A stretch of 64,000 nt of DNA, from the NCBI RefSeq assembly GCF_000003815.2, contig NC_049990.1, positions 7,072,770 to 7,136,769 of the forward strand, written 5' to 3'. The position numbers were made by a program, and so were the translations under genes. Shown here piece after piece: positions 22,453 through 33,325 of this stretch (the first letter of the stretch is position 1; each line of letters starts with the position of its first letter). Under the pieces are notes generated by a model, which saw only the letters and a list, made by a program, of their open reading frames with translations, had not been told where the DNA came from and made no database searches. Origin of the DNA: Branchiostoma floridae (Eukaryota > Chordata > Leptocardii > Amphioxiformes > Branchiostomatidae).

Positions 22453-25400
22453 ATGTGCAGCGGCGGGGATGAGGGTTGCTGCCGGTTCCGCGGCGGATGC
22501 GTCCACTGCCTTGGTTGGACCCTGATCGTGCTCGGCGTCGTTGGCGCCGTCCTGGCCGTAGTCCTGGACGCCTTGTACGCGCAGTACTTCTTTGCACCAA
22601 TCACAATGATCAACGGGCCCATCTGGGGCGGCGTTTTTGTAAGTTTGAACATCCATCTTTAACTCATTTGTAATCGCGATGAACGTTAACATTGTCATTA
22701 GTGCCCTGGAAACCAGACTTTTAGCCAGAGCCGAAAACAACCTTTTCAGCAGCCAAGGCAGGTCTTCCGATGACCTTACATAAGCACACCAGGGATTTGT
22801 CATACAGGGAGAGTAGCTCCTTGACTGCCGAACAGATTCTCTGCCAGCCATGGCTAAGTCTGGTTTCCAGGGTATGGCGATAGCAAGTCCGATCTTAACA
22901 TTATCTAATTTCTTAACATGGAAAAGGAACGACGTAACACTGTCCAACTCCCCTCAAAATCAACCTTTTGTGATGTATTTATGTTCACAAAGTACTAGTA
23001 GTTCTTAACTGAGTGCTTTTGCCACTGCAGGTGATAGTCACCGGAGGACTTGCTGTGTGTAGCGGAAGAAACCCGGAGAAGAAGGGCAAAGTACGTTCTT
23101 TACTTCGACCTTTGAGGGAAGATTCTGAAAGTATTTTGACACAAGTCATGAAATAAAATTAGGGTCTGCTTTGCTGTAACGATAATGATTTTAAGTTATA
23201 AGGCGTATGATAGTTTGTTCATATTTTTTCTTAAATCTAATGAAACAAGTAGTCTTTATATTTTTCAGCTTTTACATATCAGTTTATTTAGATGTTTAAA
23301 ACGAAAAAAAAACAAAAATTAAACTTATAATAAAAAATGTCAAAAATTTTCTATAGCTTGCGAAACCTTCGTCAGGCGTTCACTTTCCACTTCCGCGTTT
23401 CCACTTTCCGAATCTCTACCATCAGTCTGTTCTTACATGTGATTCTTCAGATGTTAACGTTCGTCTGTTCTTTCCCAGATGGTTGCCGCTCTAGTTCTGA
23501 GTATTTTCGCCACCATGGCCGCCATGTGCATCTGGATCTTGGCCCTGCTCGGCATGCTTATAGACGGACCCCAATGTGGATTCTTCCGCAGAGGTCCGGA
23601 TCGATGGTTTAGCGGTTATTTATACAGGTAAGCACGCAAGGGTGCAGTTCTAGCCTGATTAAATCTCGCGTATAGTAGCCCGGCCAACATCCGACCGGCC
23701 TACCTCTATGGGCGGGGCCAGTTACAGCCCCGGACAGCGGAGTGTGTGTTACATAGACAAAGTGTGCAGTTCTAACCTATTTCCAGTTCTTTCTGCCATT
23801 TTCAAAAGTGCTTCACGAAAGCAAAGTCTAGAGGGATTGGACATAAACTTGCACATCCTGTATAATTGTCGAGCAATAAAGTTCATTCTTGCACGAAAGC
23901 TTGGCATGCCGAAGAGCACTTTACTACTGTCCTGCTAGCCATAACACTATGTCGCTCCTTGAAGTCCGCGCGCTTTAATAGGAAACGAACGTAGCCTACC
24001 CCAGCGGTCACTACGGAGGATGGTACTCAGGCCCATGGGCCCGATCCCAAATTTCACATATCGGTGCCCTCTGAGGTGGCAAATTCCCCTTGTGATTTTT
24101 GAATTGTAGAAGGCCTGTGGTATGTGAATAAATACACATGATAGTACAGCAGCCAGCAACAAGATGGCGACCGGAAGCTGTCAGAGTCCAATGATGATGA
24201 CTTCCGTCGCCCATCGCTATCACGAATTTATAATAATTATTTCTCGACAAACATTCACAGTTGGTATGGGTTGGAGGAAGAAGACGATTGGAAAAACATC
24301 GACTGCACACCAGCATATGCACTGCATGCCCTGCTGATCGTCATCGGACTGCTAGAGGTCGCTCTTGCACTGGCCGTGTCCATCATGAGCTGCTGTGGGA
24401 CCTGCTGCGCTCCCCGAAATGAAACCCAGGTGAGTCACGTGATTCGTATGGCGGCACTCAGGTGAGCCACGTGATTCGTATAGCGATACCCAGGTGAGTC
24501 ACGTGATTCGTATAGCGACCCCCAGGTGAGTCACGTGATTCGTATAGCGACACCCAGGTGAGTCACGTGATTCGTATAGCGACCCCCAGGTGAGTCACGT
24601 GATTCGTATAGCGATACCCAGGTGAGTCACGTGTTTCGTATAGCGACACCCAAGTGAGTCACGTGATTCGTATAGCGACCCCCAGGTGAGTCACGTGATT
24701 CGTATAGCGACACCCAGGTGAGTCACGTGATTCGTATAGCGACCCCCAGGTGAGTCACGTGATTCGTCTATCAAAGTGATCTTATGGAGTACAGATGCCG
24801 GGAGGACTAAGCTGAAAAGTATGTGTTTAATTATTACATTTCACAGACAACAATATAACCGATCATGTGGTCATGCAGTAGAGGCTAGCATCCTTGTTGT
24901 CTAACGATGTTAATTGCGGTTATGTCAAGTTCACCAACGTGAAGTTAACATTAAAGCGTTAATGGCCCGCCCGAGGTGAATATGTTTCCATAGGGCCTAG
25001 TCATTTGCTATAACCACCGAATAGATTACCGAGTGAGCGAAGCGGACTAGAGTTATAGTAGGATGCACGGCTAACAGTCTATTGCAATAACAGGTCAGCA
25101 TGTGTCAAAGCTTAACTGTTTCTTTCAGTAGAGGTATTTTTCACGCAGTTATGTTTTCGGTTCGTCTTCCGCCCTTGTCATTTACACAATGTAAGACAAT
25201 GGTCTGTGTTTCCTAATTTACGGGTCAGAAGATTAAAACTTGCCCAAGAATGTCGTTTTTCGTATAAAAGATCGACGTGCAGACCGGATTGTTGTTTCTC
25301 ATCACATACAGGGCGCCGCGTACACGTCAGATGGACAGCAGGTCATCATCATCCAGGGCGGAGGTACGTGTTCAAGGAAGTTTCAATCACATTTTGAAAC

Positions 25401-26102
25401 CTCCATGGTTCGATTAATTCTAACGTTGAGGACTAACACGAGTGGAAAGGACCAGTTCTATAGAAAGAATTTATCCTCAGGACCTTCTTTTTCGGAATTT
25501 TTTTAGAACCTCATCGCAAAAGAACGTTTCCTCTACAAGCACGTTTCCCCTAAAGTTACAAATATACGTGCATTATTTTATGTGTGTAGGAATCGCATGC
25601 AACCCTCGAGTAAATCTTGAGACCCCGAGTATGTTTTCCTTTATCCTTCCTTGACTCATAGAACATAAATCCTCCTTGACATAATTGAAACTAATTTTCT
25701 GTGATAAATCTTTATTTTCGACGTCCAACTTCTACAGCCGGTCCGGGACAGCCATCTCCCCAGCCCGGTCAGAAGCCCTACCCGGTACAGCAATTACCTA
25801 CTGGACAACAGCAGCTATACCCTGGACAGCAACCACCCTACCCGGTACAGCCTTCTCCTGGACAGCAACCACCCTACCCTGGGCAGCCGATCCCCGGACA
25901 GCAGCCGCCCTACCCTGGACAGCAACCATCTTACCCGGTACAGCCAGCCCCAGGACAGCAACCATACCCGGTACAGCAACAGGTGCCCTATCCGGTACAA
26001 CCTCAGATGCAGTACAGTGCCCCTCCGCCAGACCAGAGCGGCGCTGTTCCATCGGCGCCCGCACCAAGCTACGACGACGCTGTGAAGGGCGAGAAGATAT
26101 GA
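22453..26102 (+). CDS. MS4A/CD20-like four-TM protein with Pro/Gln/Tyr-rich tail (complete, 6 exons, 326 aa)
   Basis: Exons: 22453-22638, 23031-23090, 23479-23627, 24261-24429, 25312-25363, 25738-26102; 981 nt, phases consistent. The N-terminus is Cys-rich (C2, C9, C10, C16, C19: possible palmitoylation). Four hydrophobic segments follow: TM1 about 20-41, TM2 about 60-76, TM3 about 83-110, TM4 about 150-175, with a charged loop carrying two cysteines between TM3 and TM4 and an SCCGTCC motif just after TM4. The tail from residue 206 is encoded by a single exon and is built of PGQQPPYP/V-type repeats, ending APSYDDAVKGEKI. Topology resembles MS4A/TMEM176 proteins, which sit in the plasma membrane and modulate receptors or calcium. 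I cannot name an orthologue; a lineage-specific tetraspan family is possible. Intron 4 begins with a minisatellite made of its own donor. Confidence 0.85.
24430..24770 (+). repeat. Minisatellite of 11 x 32 bp starting at the exon 4 splice donor
   Basis: Each 32-bp unit starts gtgagtcacgtgattcgtat and ends in cccag, so nearly every junction recreates CAG followed by GTGAGT, a near-consensus 5' splice site. Unit 7 ends caa, and unit 2 has gtgagcc. Every unit also holds CACGTG, the E-box bound by USF, MYC or TFE-type bHLH factors. The first unit is the genuine donor of exon 4. Variants (cgacacc, cgacccc, cgatacc) partly alternate, suggesting two-unit expansion steps. 32 is not a multiple of three. 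Confidence 0.95.
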
Positions 26103-28201
26103 ACAGAACCCAGGAGACCGTAGTTAATACTTTTAGTGCTAACAAGATGTGTGTGTTTTAAAGGCTTTCTTCTCCATTTGCAATGGAGACTGACTATGAA
26201 TACGGCAGCTACATATACTTATTTGCTTTTATGGCATCATTTTACACGAGATGCACTAATGTCAATGAATATACAAAATTGATACTCAATTGATATTCAA
26301 TATGTGACGGCACAATTAAGTGTAATGTTTACGTAAGTGACAGCTAGCAACAGCCATGATATAGGAATTGAAAAAAAAAAACAGAAAGCCAAAAGGTGAA
26401 AAGACAATGTAGTTCACATGCGCCTCAAAATGCCAAAATGCTATCTTGCAATTATGTGTACTGAATCCAGTAGGAATTTCCTCAATTTCGAGGAAGGGAT
26501 TCCTCATCAAAAAGGACTATAACTTCGGCAATGTTATCCACTATTCCAAAATCAGGAACTTTTCCTCTACAACTACAACGTTACCTCAAAAACTACAACG
26601 TTACCTCTATAACTTAAGACTTGCCCATAGAATTGATGTTGGTAGGGACAGCATGGAACCCTCAAGTAATGTATCAGATTCTAACAAGAAGTCTTGCATG
26701 ACTTGATGTGTACCTAAAGTGAAACTTTATTTGCGTGGCAGTAAATATAGAATACAACACGGTGTATTCCGTATCGCCCAAGGTATCAGCCCGACCGCGG
26801 GTCGGATCGCCCGAAGGCCGGAGGGTGATCCGACCCGCGGGAGGGCTGAGACCGAGGGTGATGCGGAATACACCGTGTTGTATTTTATTTATGTCATACC
26901 CACCTGAGAAAACCACTGTTTTGATGCTAAATGCGCCAGAAGTTGAACAAATTTGTTGCCCTCGAAAAAAAATTGTTGCAACAGTAATGTTCCAACGTCC
27001 GAATCAGGTATTCGAACTTTCGATGGCGCCGTACTCGGCCCACTCGAAACAGTTCGATTTATTCGAATGGAGCCCGTGTGATAACCCCGGGCCGTACGGA
27101 AAGTTACCAGCCGGTCCGGAACACCCGTATCGAACGTTTTCGCGCGCGTCACAGGTATGACATAAAAACTAAACAAGTGTGTAGCAGTTGCCATTTTGAA
27201 TAGTTCGGAGAGCGTATATCCTCGCTTGCATGTGTTTCTTTGTATGGCTCCAATAAAAGATAGTTGTAGTTAGTGAAATTCATTAGTATAAGCTCTTTTG
27301 TCGTCTTCTGTGCCAATTTGTACTTTGTTATATGTATCCATGTATACACAGTTGTACAACAAACATAACGTCAGTTTGTACCATGTCCTGAAATAAACTC
27401 AAACCTAATAATCTGCCATGGGACAGTGGTGCAATATTTCGTACATAGCGACCTTTGTTGTCGGAAGGGAATCGTTATGTTATTGGTAATAGGCACTTTG
27501 CACGACTTTCCTTACTCCACGCACCCAGGGGTCAATGACCTCAGTTTGGTAGGTAAAAACGCATCAATAACATCGAAAATGAAGTCCGTTGTTAGTTTTG
27601 TTCTTGCACATAATTAGTTACACAGACTTTTACTATTGTGCACAGAAAGGTAAGAAATTCTAATGAGATGTGATCACAATTTACCGTGCAGAAAGAATAA
27701 CAAGATAGAATGTCACTGCAATTAGTTTGTCACTTAAGGTGTTAATAATCGTGAGAACGCTAGATGACGTCATGTCTGGTTGCCGAACAACGGCAGACGA
27801 CAGTCCTGTGCCATCGCAGGTGTCTGCCTTACAGAGGAGACAGGGCTGTATGCAGGTAAACTAAAGGTGCGTACCGTAGAATTTTTGGCGCCAAAAGTGA
27901 AAGAATTCAACAACTTTAATTCAGATTTACAGTTGCAACTTCTTTTCAACATATTTGCGTCACATTTCAGACGATGAAGATACGCACGGCGACGTAGAGT
28001 GCGCCCTAGTGTTACAGTGTTAAACTTAAAGCACGTTTCTGTAGTTTTTCAAGTGACCCACGTGTTCTCTCTTCTCTTCCATTTAGGAACAAAATCACAG
28101 ACGTTTAGCAAAGCTTCAAAAACATCGGTACGGGTTTAACTAAAACACTACCGTACATCTATTTGCAGATTACATCCAGCAAACAGTGACGTGTCGTCAT
28201 C
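26103..28201. other. Intergenic stretch between MS4A-like and fibrinogen-domain genes
   Basis: No coding exon found apart from the hairpin element at 26751-26884. At 27790-27855 a short block ends tgtatgcag followed by gtaaac, a plausible donor. An acceptor-like ttgcag lies about 30 bp before the ATG at 28202, so a non-coding first exon of the fibrinogen-domain gene here is possible but unproven. Confidence 0.4.
26751..26884. mobile_element. Hairpin MITE-like inverted repeat
   Basis: Begins aatacaacacggtgtattcc and ends with its reverse complement; the arms continue as imperfect GC-rich inverted repeats (cccgcgggtcggat) to a short centre at about 26818. About 134 bp, non-coding; the frames on both strands are a consequence of the palindrome. 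Confidence 0.75.
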
Positions 28202-31200
28202 ATGGATGTACGGCAAGCCGGAGGAGCCATTCTGCTGATGTTCGCGGCTCTTCTCGCCATGCCGCCGCCGCCCCAGGTCGGCGCCGCTCCCGCTCTGGAC
28301 CCGCAGCAGGAGCTTCGTGCCCTGCGCAGTGAGTATCCGAGGATCGATTATGAATGAAGACCTTTATTGTACATATATACCCACTGGGTTAACGCTAGTT
28401 CACCTTTATCCGTGGGGTGACCTTTATTCGTTGTCTTAAAAAAACAGCACATTAGGAGTATTAAGTCTGCGGACTGTGATTTCAAATTTGCAATATTTTC
28501 AAAATGTTCCGATTTGAAACCACCGTCGGTCGACTTCATATCCCTAAATACGTTTTTTCTTACAAACAACGAATATAGGTTACCCTTGGATAAAGGTGAA
28601 CCAGTGCTAAGTACAGGTCGCAACAAAATGATAGTTGACAAATACATGAAATATCTAAAATGTCAACTTACACATTACTGTAAATGCAGAAATATTCGCG
28701 GTGGATTTATTTTCGCGGTTTTCGCGTTGGCCATTTCACCGCGAATTTAAAGCCACCGCGAACATTCCAGGGCATTAATATACCAGTACTACAATACATG
28801 GTGCTACCGCGAAATTAAAACCACCATGAAAAGTCCTTTTCCCGCTACCGAGAAATTAAATCCTCGCGAATTTAAATGTATTTGTGTGTGATTCCAGACT
28901 AGGTGTTTTCATGCACTGTTGTATGTAAGGTTAACGCTATGCTAGTTCACTTTTATTCGCGGCTTTTTTTCGGCAAGAGTCCATTTGGCAAAAGACTAAA
29001 CCAACATTTCTTGTAAAAACATCGAATATAGGTAACAACCGAGGATAAAGCTGAACTAGGGTTAGCATACATTCGCATAATTCCACCAGGTGCCAGGTTA
29101 TACCGCCACTTCAAAAAAAACAACGTTGCTATAGAGGCATTCTCAAGATTGTCTTCAACACCTAAATATCTGAATTGTATTACATTTAGGATATTTAACA
29201 TAATCAAAATAATCTTGGGAAGACCTCTATACTAACGTTGGCACCTGGTGGAATTATGATAGCCGATGTTATCTGGTGGTACGTTTTATAGCAATGTGTT
29301 TTAGAGATATCTGTCAGAACACACGTGGCTATCAGCAAGATCGTGAATATCTCATGGTGACAGAAAGTCACCGACATGTCGACTGAGCAAAACCGGTCTG
29401 TCATCACCCTGACCAGGACAATACTGGAAAACTCAGTCACGTTTGTGATCGCATTCTTCACATTGCAGCAGCGACACCTAGCTGCAGTGCGAAGCACCAG
29501 TCATCTACATCTACATCTACATCTACATAGGGGTACCCCAAAATGGCCCCGCATGGGGCATCCTAGGGGAAGGGGGGGGGGGTGATTACACCGGCGACTG
29601 AGAGCTGCACTGTCCCCGTAGAGAGCCTACACTAACTACCGTAGGCTGTGCCACAACTAGATTGGATTCCAGGTTAATAATTAAGTGGCGTCGATTGCTC
29701 AGTGGTAAGGTTAGCTAGAAGATAGGGATCCATAGGTCACGAGTTGTATAACTATATGTCCTAACTGATTGCAGAACTACACATTCTGAAATAACTCTGT
29801 TGCTGTTCTTCCCCGTGGACAGATCTTATATCAAAGGTGGACAAAGAAATGGCCGGAGTGGGGCGCACAGCTAAAACATTGGACATGATACTGACTGACA
29901 TGGAATCGCGGTTCGATGGGCTAATCCGTGAGTCATACATGTTCTTACTTTTTCTTCATGATCAGAAATAACATTTTAAGGCTTCCATCAAGATGGCAAT
30001 GTCGTCTTCTACTTAGGGCTTTGAATATAATGGTTCTTGGTTCGAATCCGTTGCAGGCCCTGATTTTGTATCCCTAGGAAATTTCAAAGGCAAGTTACAC
30101 TTATGTTCTCATCCGACTCAGGTAAAAATGAGTAAAATGTACTTAAGTTCGGTTGCTTAGGTAAGTTATATTGGATGGGTGGTAAAGATGGAGGTCATGT
30201 GCTTGAGGAGAGCCACACTTCGAGCACTTTAAAAAACCCACCACTTATCGAAAAAGTAGGGGTCTTTCCGGTGTGACGCCTCACGGCTCGGTCTTACACA
30301 TAGGCAGCTTGTAGTTATTGTCCAAAACTGGTGTAGCCCGGAATCCAGCATGGAATATGAGAACTATCATGTGTAACTTCGGTACAATATTTGTGTAACC
30401 AACTTTCTGGATATTCAATCACAAAGTTCTTTATGCACAACCATGGAAATTATTAAGAGCCAACGTTTTGATGACCATCTCTCATCTGTCACCTGACCGC
30501 TCTTAATAAATTTCATGGTTTTGAATAAAGAACTTTGTGATTAAGTATTTTACCAACCTGATGAAATTATTTTTACTTAACTTTTTGGATACTTTGTGAC
30601 AATCTGACAGAAAACGTGACACGCCTGGAGCAGCAGCGTGATGAGCTGTCTGACAGTTGTGGCGCGCTCCCGGCGGAAGACGGCGTCACTGCAGGGGTGA
30701 CAGCAAGTTCAGCGACAACAGCGGAAGGACCGCGTGTCAAAGGTACGTTACTACAACAAAATCTGTTTAACGTTACTAACGTTATATAATTTTGCGAAAT
30801 CATGCCTTTAGTGCCAATTGCCGCGCCGGGGCAAAAATTGTCTTTGTTGCAAGCCACCGGCTTTTTTCTTTGACAAGATACGGGTTATATTCTGATGATG
30901 AAAAGTGTTCTAATTTAGTTCTAGACTGCTGACGTGACAGGTAACAATCAGACAATCAGCAAGTAATACGAACTCGCTCTCTATGAGAAAATTGCGTACT
31001 CTTGAAAATTAAACGTTTACCAGAAATTCTCCATCCTCCGAATAACATATTAGTATATCGGATGTCCTGTACCTAGGACAGACGATAATAGATTACGAAG
31101 TGCAATGTACAAAGAGTGCGCTATTAAATCATTCCCAATTTTCTCTAATTTTTCTCAGACTGTGAAGAGCTGCTGCCGTACGGGTTGACCCAAAGCGGCG

Positions 31201-32359
31201 TGTACACCATCTATGTCGACAACCGGCCAGTGAGGGTCTTCTGCCGCCTCGAGAATGGCGTCGACGCCTGGACCGTCATCCAGCGGCGTCAGGACGGCTC
31301 CGTCAACTTCAACCGCTCCTGGGCCGAATACAAGACGGGGTTCGGCGACCCTGGGGTGGAGTACTGGCTGGGGAACGAGATCATCCACCAGCTGACGAGC
31401 AGCGGGGATTTCTACAAGATGTACGTGTACATGGAGGATTGGGAGGGAGGGTACATCCACATCCAGTTTGACGAGTTCTACCTGGAGAGCTCGGCGACCA
31501 AGTACAAGCTGCGACTGAACCTCCTGCGTGGCGGGAACACCCGGAACGCCATGTACTTCAACACGGGACAGGCCTTCACCACGTACGATCAAGACAATGG
31601 CGGGTACGGAGCAGACTGCGCCAAGGTGAGGGATTTTTATCATCATCATTATCATCATCGATATCATCATTGATGGCATCAACATCATCATAATCGTCAT
31701 CATCATTAATATCATCCACAACGTCGTCGTCATCATCAACATCATCATCAACATCGTTATGAAGTATCCCGAAAGGAAAAAACATATTGCATTAACTTTC
31801 CTCTTCTTGTTGGGAGGGAAACATCGTACATTTTCTCGAAATATTGCGCCTTTCTATTTCTAGTTTGGAAAGTTGTCTATTACCAGCCGCAGCTAGCGCG
31901 GCTTCTCTCGACTAAGTAGTGGAATTTCTAGTCTGGTAATCATCTAACAGGTGCGGTATTTCAGGTCGAAGCATTTGCACTGACAGTTAAATTTCTGCAT
32001 TAACGTACACCCTCTAGATCTAGAGGTACAGCGGAGGCTGTCGGTTCTAAGGGAGTCGGCCAGCCCGTGAGAGGAGTCAGTACACGTTGACCCACGGGTC
32101 CGCGGAGCCTGGTAGTCATGCTATTAATTTTCTACATTTTAATACCTACACCCTACAGAGGTACGGCGGAGGCTGGTGGTTTTACGGGCCCGCCTGTGTG
32201 TACGCCAACCTGAACGGGAACTACGTGCCGGGCGGGCAGACACAGGACGGGATCGGCCTGGTCTGGCTCTACTGGCGCTCGCCGGTCTGGTACTCCGCTA
32301 AAGTCACCGAGATGAGGATCATGAAGCGGGATGAAAACATCCCCATCCGCCAGCCTTAG
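28202..32359 (+). CDS. Secreted coiled-coil fibrinogen-related protein (complete, 5 exons, 343 aa)
   Basis: Exons: 28202-28328, 29823-29927, 30611-30742, 31159-31625, 32159-32359; 1032 nt, phases agree. Residues 1-29 form a signal peptide (hydrophobic core 9-20). Exons 2-3 (about 43-121) form a heptad-rich helix with an NVT glycosylation sequon and a cysteine near its end, suggesting oligomerisation. The fibrinogen C-terminal domain spans about 123-343, the usual 220 residues. Visible marks are YGLTQSGVYTI, AWTVIQRRQDGSVNF, YWLGNE, a calcium-site-like YDQDNGG, four domain cysteines and GGGWWFYGPACVYANLNG. In the family this domain binds acetylated sugars or microbial surfaces (ficolins, tachylectins, amphioxus FReDs) or acts in adhesion. 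Ligand and exact orthology cannot be told. A degenerate copy of the exon 5 start lies in intron 4. Confidence 0.92.
28675..28880. mobile_element. MITE with TACTGTAAATGCAGAAAT-type end, fibrinogen gene intron 1
   Basis: Starts tactgtaaatgcagaaatat and contains many inverted ttcgcgg/ccgcgaa blocks, closing with cgcgaatttaaatgtatttg. Such TA-rich, TTCGCGG-bearing elements are widespread in marine invertebrate genomes. Ends are approximate. Confidence 0.55.
29063..29271. mobile_element. MITE copy 1, fibrinogen gene intron 1
   Basis: Inverted ends carry cgcataattccaccaggtgcc at the left and its imperfect complement (ggcacctggtggaattatga) at the right, near 29232-29262. The interior (tatagaggcattctcaaga...tcttgggaagacctctata) is itself an inverted repeat. 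A second copy lies at 32380-32610, just past the same gene's stop codon. Confidence 0.75.
29490..29590. repeat. ATCTAC microsatellite followed by a G-run
   Basis: About four atctac units at 29505-29530, then a run of about ten G near 29571-29581, in intron 1 of the fibrinogen gene. Confidence 0.7.
30010..30310 (+). mobile_element. tRNA-derived SINE-like element, fibrinogen gene intron 2
   Basis: Begins with a B-box-like ggttcgaatccgttgcagg near 30034, then a body with ctcaggtaaaaatgagta and gaggagagccacacttcgagc. The same ordered blocks occur at 52350-52585 and 17230-17490. Boundaries are approximate. Confidence 0.5.
30417..30543. mobile_element. Hairpin MITE-like inverted repeat, fibrinogen gene intron 2
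   Basis: The left arm (aatcacaaagttctttatg...ccatggaaattattaagag) is mirrored by the right arm ending aataaagaactttgtgatt. Arms are about 43 bp with a 40-bp loop; the element lies about 65 bp before exon 3. Confidence 0.8.
31639..31757. repeat. ATC-rich microsatellite immediately after fibrinogen exon 4
   Basis: Imperfect catcat/catcaa repeat starting 14 bp after the exon 4 donor. On the minus strand it yields runs of methionine or aspartate codons, which explains the long low-complexity frames there. Confidence 0.9.
32000..32095 (+). pseudogene. Degenerate duplicate of the fibrinogen exon 5 acceptor and start
   Basis: An intron end and exon start similar to the real exon 5 (tacaccct, then tag, AGGTACAGCGGAGGCTG) lie 135 bp upstream. 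In the exon 5 frame it reads to an in-frame TAA after eight codons. The preceding tttctgcattaacg also matches the tttctacattttaata upstream of the genuine acceptor, so intron and exon were duplicated together. Confidence 0.75.
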
Positions 32360-32379
32360 AACAATCCCAGACTCTCCAT

Positions 32380-32610
32380 TAACATACATTCGCATAATTC
32401 CACCAGGTGCCATTATACCGCCACCTAAAAAAACGTTGTTATAGAGGCCTTCTCAAGATTGTCTTCAACACTTAAATATCTGAATTGCATTACATTTACG
32501 ATACTAGTATTTAACATTCGGTATTCAATACAATCTTGGGAAGACCTCTATACTAACGTTTTTCACGTGGCGGTATTATGGCACCTGCTGGAATTATGGT
32601 AGTCGATGTT
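32380..32610. mobile_element. MITE copy 2, just downstream of the fibrinogen gene stop
   Basis: Matches the element at 29063-29271 along its length (cgcataattccaccaggtgcc, tatagaggccttctcaagatt, tcttgggaagacctctata, ctgctggaattatggta). It starts about 20 bp after the stop codon at 32359, so it probably forms part of the 3' UTR. Confidence 0.75.
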
Positions 32611-32833
32611 AGCCTCTACCAGGCTCCACAGGTCGCTGCAAAATAGTAGAAATTGGCCAAGAAATAAGACAGAAACCCGTCAGGAGAGTTAGATGGCTCA
32701 GGAGAACACTTGTGACCTTAGGTCGCAAACTGTACTCCTCGGCCATTCAACTCCTCGAGGTCTTGCGTATTTTTTGTCTTATTTGGCCAATTTCTACTAT
32801 CATTGCGGCGACTTGTGGAGCCTGGTAGAGGCT
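32611..32833. mobile_element. Second MITE family, abutting the previous element
   Basis: Terminal inverted repeats of about 60 bp: agcctctaccaggctccaca at the left and tgtggagcctggtagaggct-like sequence at the right, with matching inner blocks (gtagaaattggccaa / ttggccaatttctac). Central portion non-coding. Confidence 0.85.
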
Positions 32834-33319
32834 GACTGTCCATCACAGTTAGCTGATCTACCAATGAGATGCTGCAAATTATTCGATGCGACCAATGAGA
32901 TGGTGACTACATGTCCGTCATATATTTGAATTTCTACTAGAACTATACTACTATTATCGTAGAGTTGAACTTATATAGGCTGGGTTTACACACGCGTTTG
33001 AGAGTCGATTTCCAGCCGATCAGGGACTTGGAGTCGACTCCGAAAACTCGTGTGTCAACCCAGCAACATTGTCACCATGTACAGTAAGTGCATCTTTACT
33101 AGATTGCTTTGAACAACGCGTGGGGTCAGATGTACAAATGTTAGGTGTGACAGTATAGTCGGTGGCTTGATGATTCTTGATCTAAAATGCTTCGACTGTC
33201 GCCAAAACTTGACAGAAGTTTTCTTCTCTCTGTCACGAGTTTATTCTCCAATGTTGTACACATCAGCGGTTTGTAAAGAAAATATTGAATAGACACTGTC
33301 TCAGTAAAAAAACCAAGCC
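32834..33319. other. Gap between the convergent fibrinogen and peptide genes
   Basis: No exon, RNA gene or clear repeat seen. The two genes point toward this interval from opposite sides. Confidence 0.5.
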
Positions 33320-33325
33320 TTTATT
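33320..33325 (-). promoter_or_regulatory. Candidate poly(A) signal of the cysteine-rich peptide gene
   Basis: AATAAA on the minus strand about 393 bp after the stop codon at 33718-33720, in a sequence that then turns T-rich. Assignment is by hexamer and position. Confidence 0.5.

Noticed and set aside
22324-22947. 207-codon minus-strand frame
   Set aside because: Antisense of the MS4A-like first exon and neighbouring intron; no family motif or splice support.
24165-24330. Alternative first exon of the MS4A-like gene starting at aagATGGCGACC
   Set aside because: The frame does not agree with exon 4 downstream, so no fusion protein results; kept only as a possible promoter motif.
24430-24770. 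CRISPR-like regular direct repeat
   Set aside because: Units are head-to-tail without spacers, inside an intron of a eukaryotic gene, so it is a minisatellite.
25798-26145. Minus-strand frames across the proline-rich tail exon
   Set aside because: Shadows of the repetitive PGQQPPYP coding exon; the plus-strand frame joins in phase to five other exons.
26719-26907. Three overlapping frames with similar peptides on both strands
   Set aside because: All derive from the hairpin element at 26751-26884, whose palindrome gives similar peptides on both strands.
31155-31754. 199-codon minus-strand frame, starting with a methionine-rich run
   Set aside because: Antisense of fibrinogen exon 4 plus the ATC microsatellite; the plus strand has the conserved domain and splice sites.
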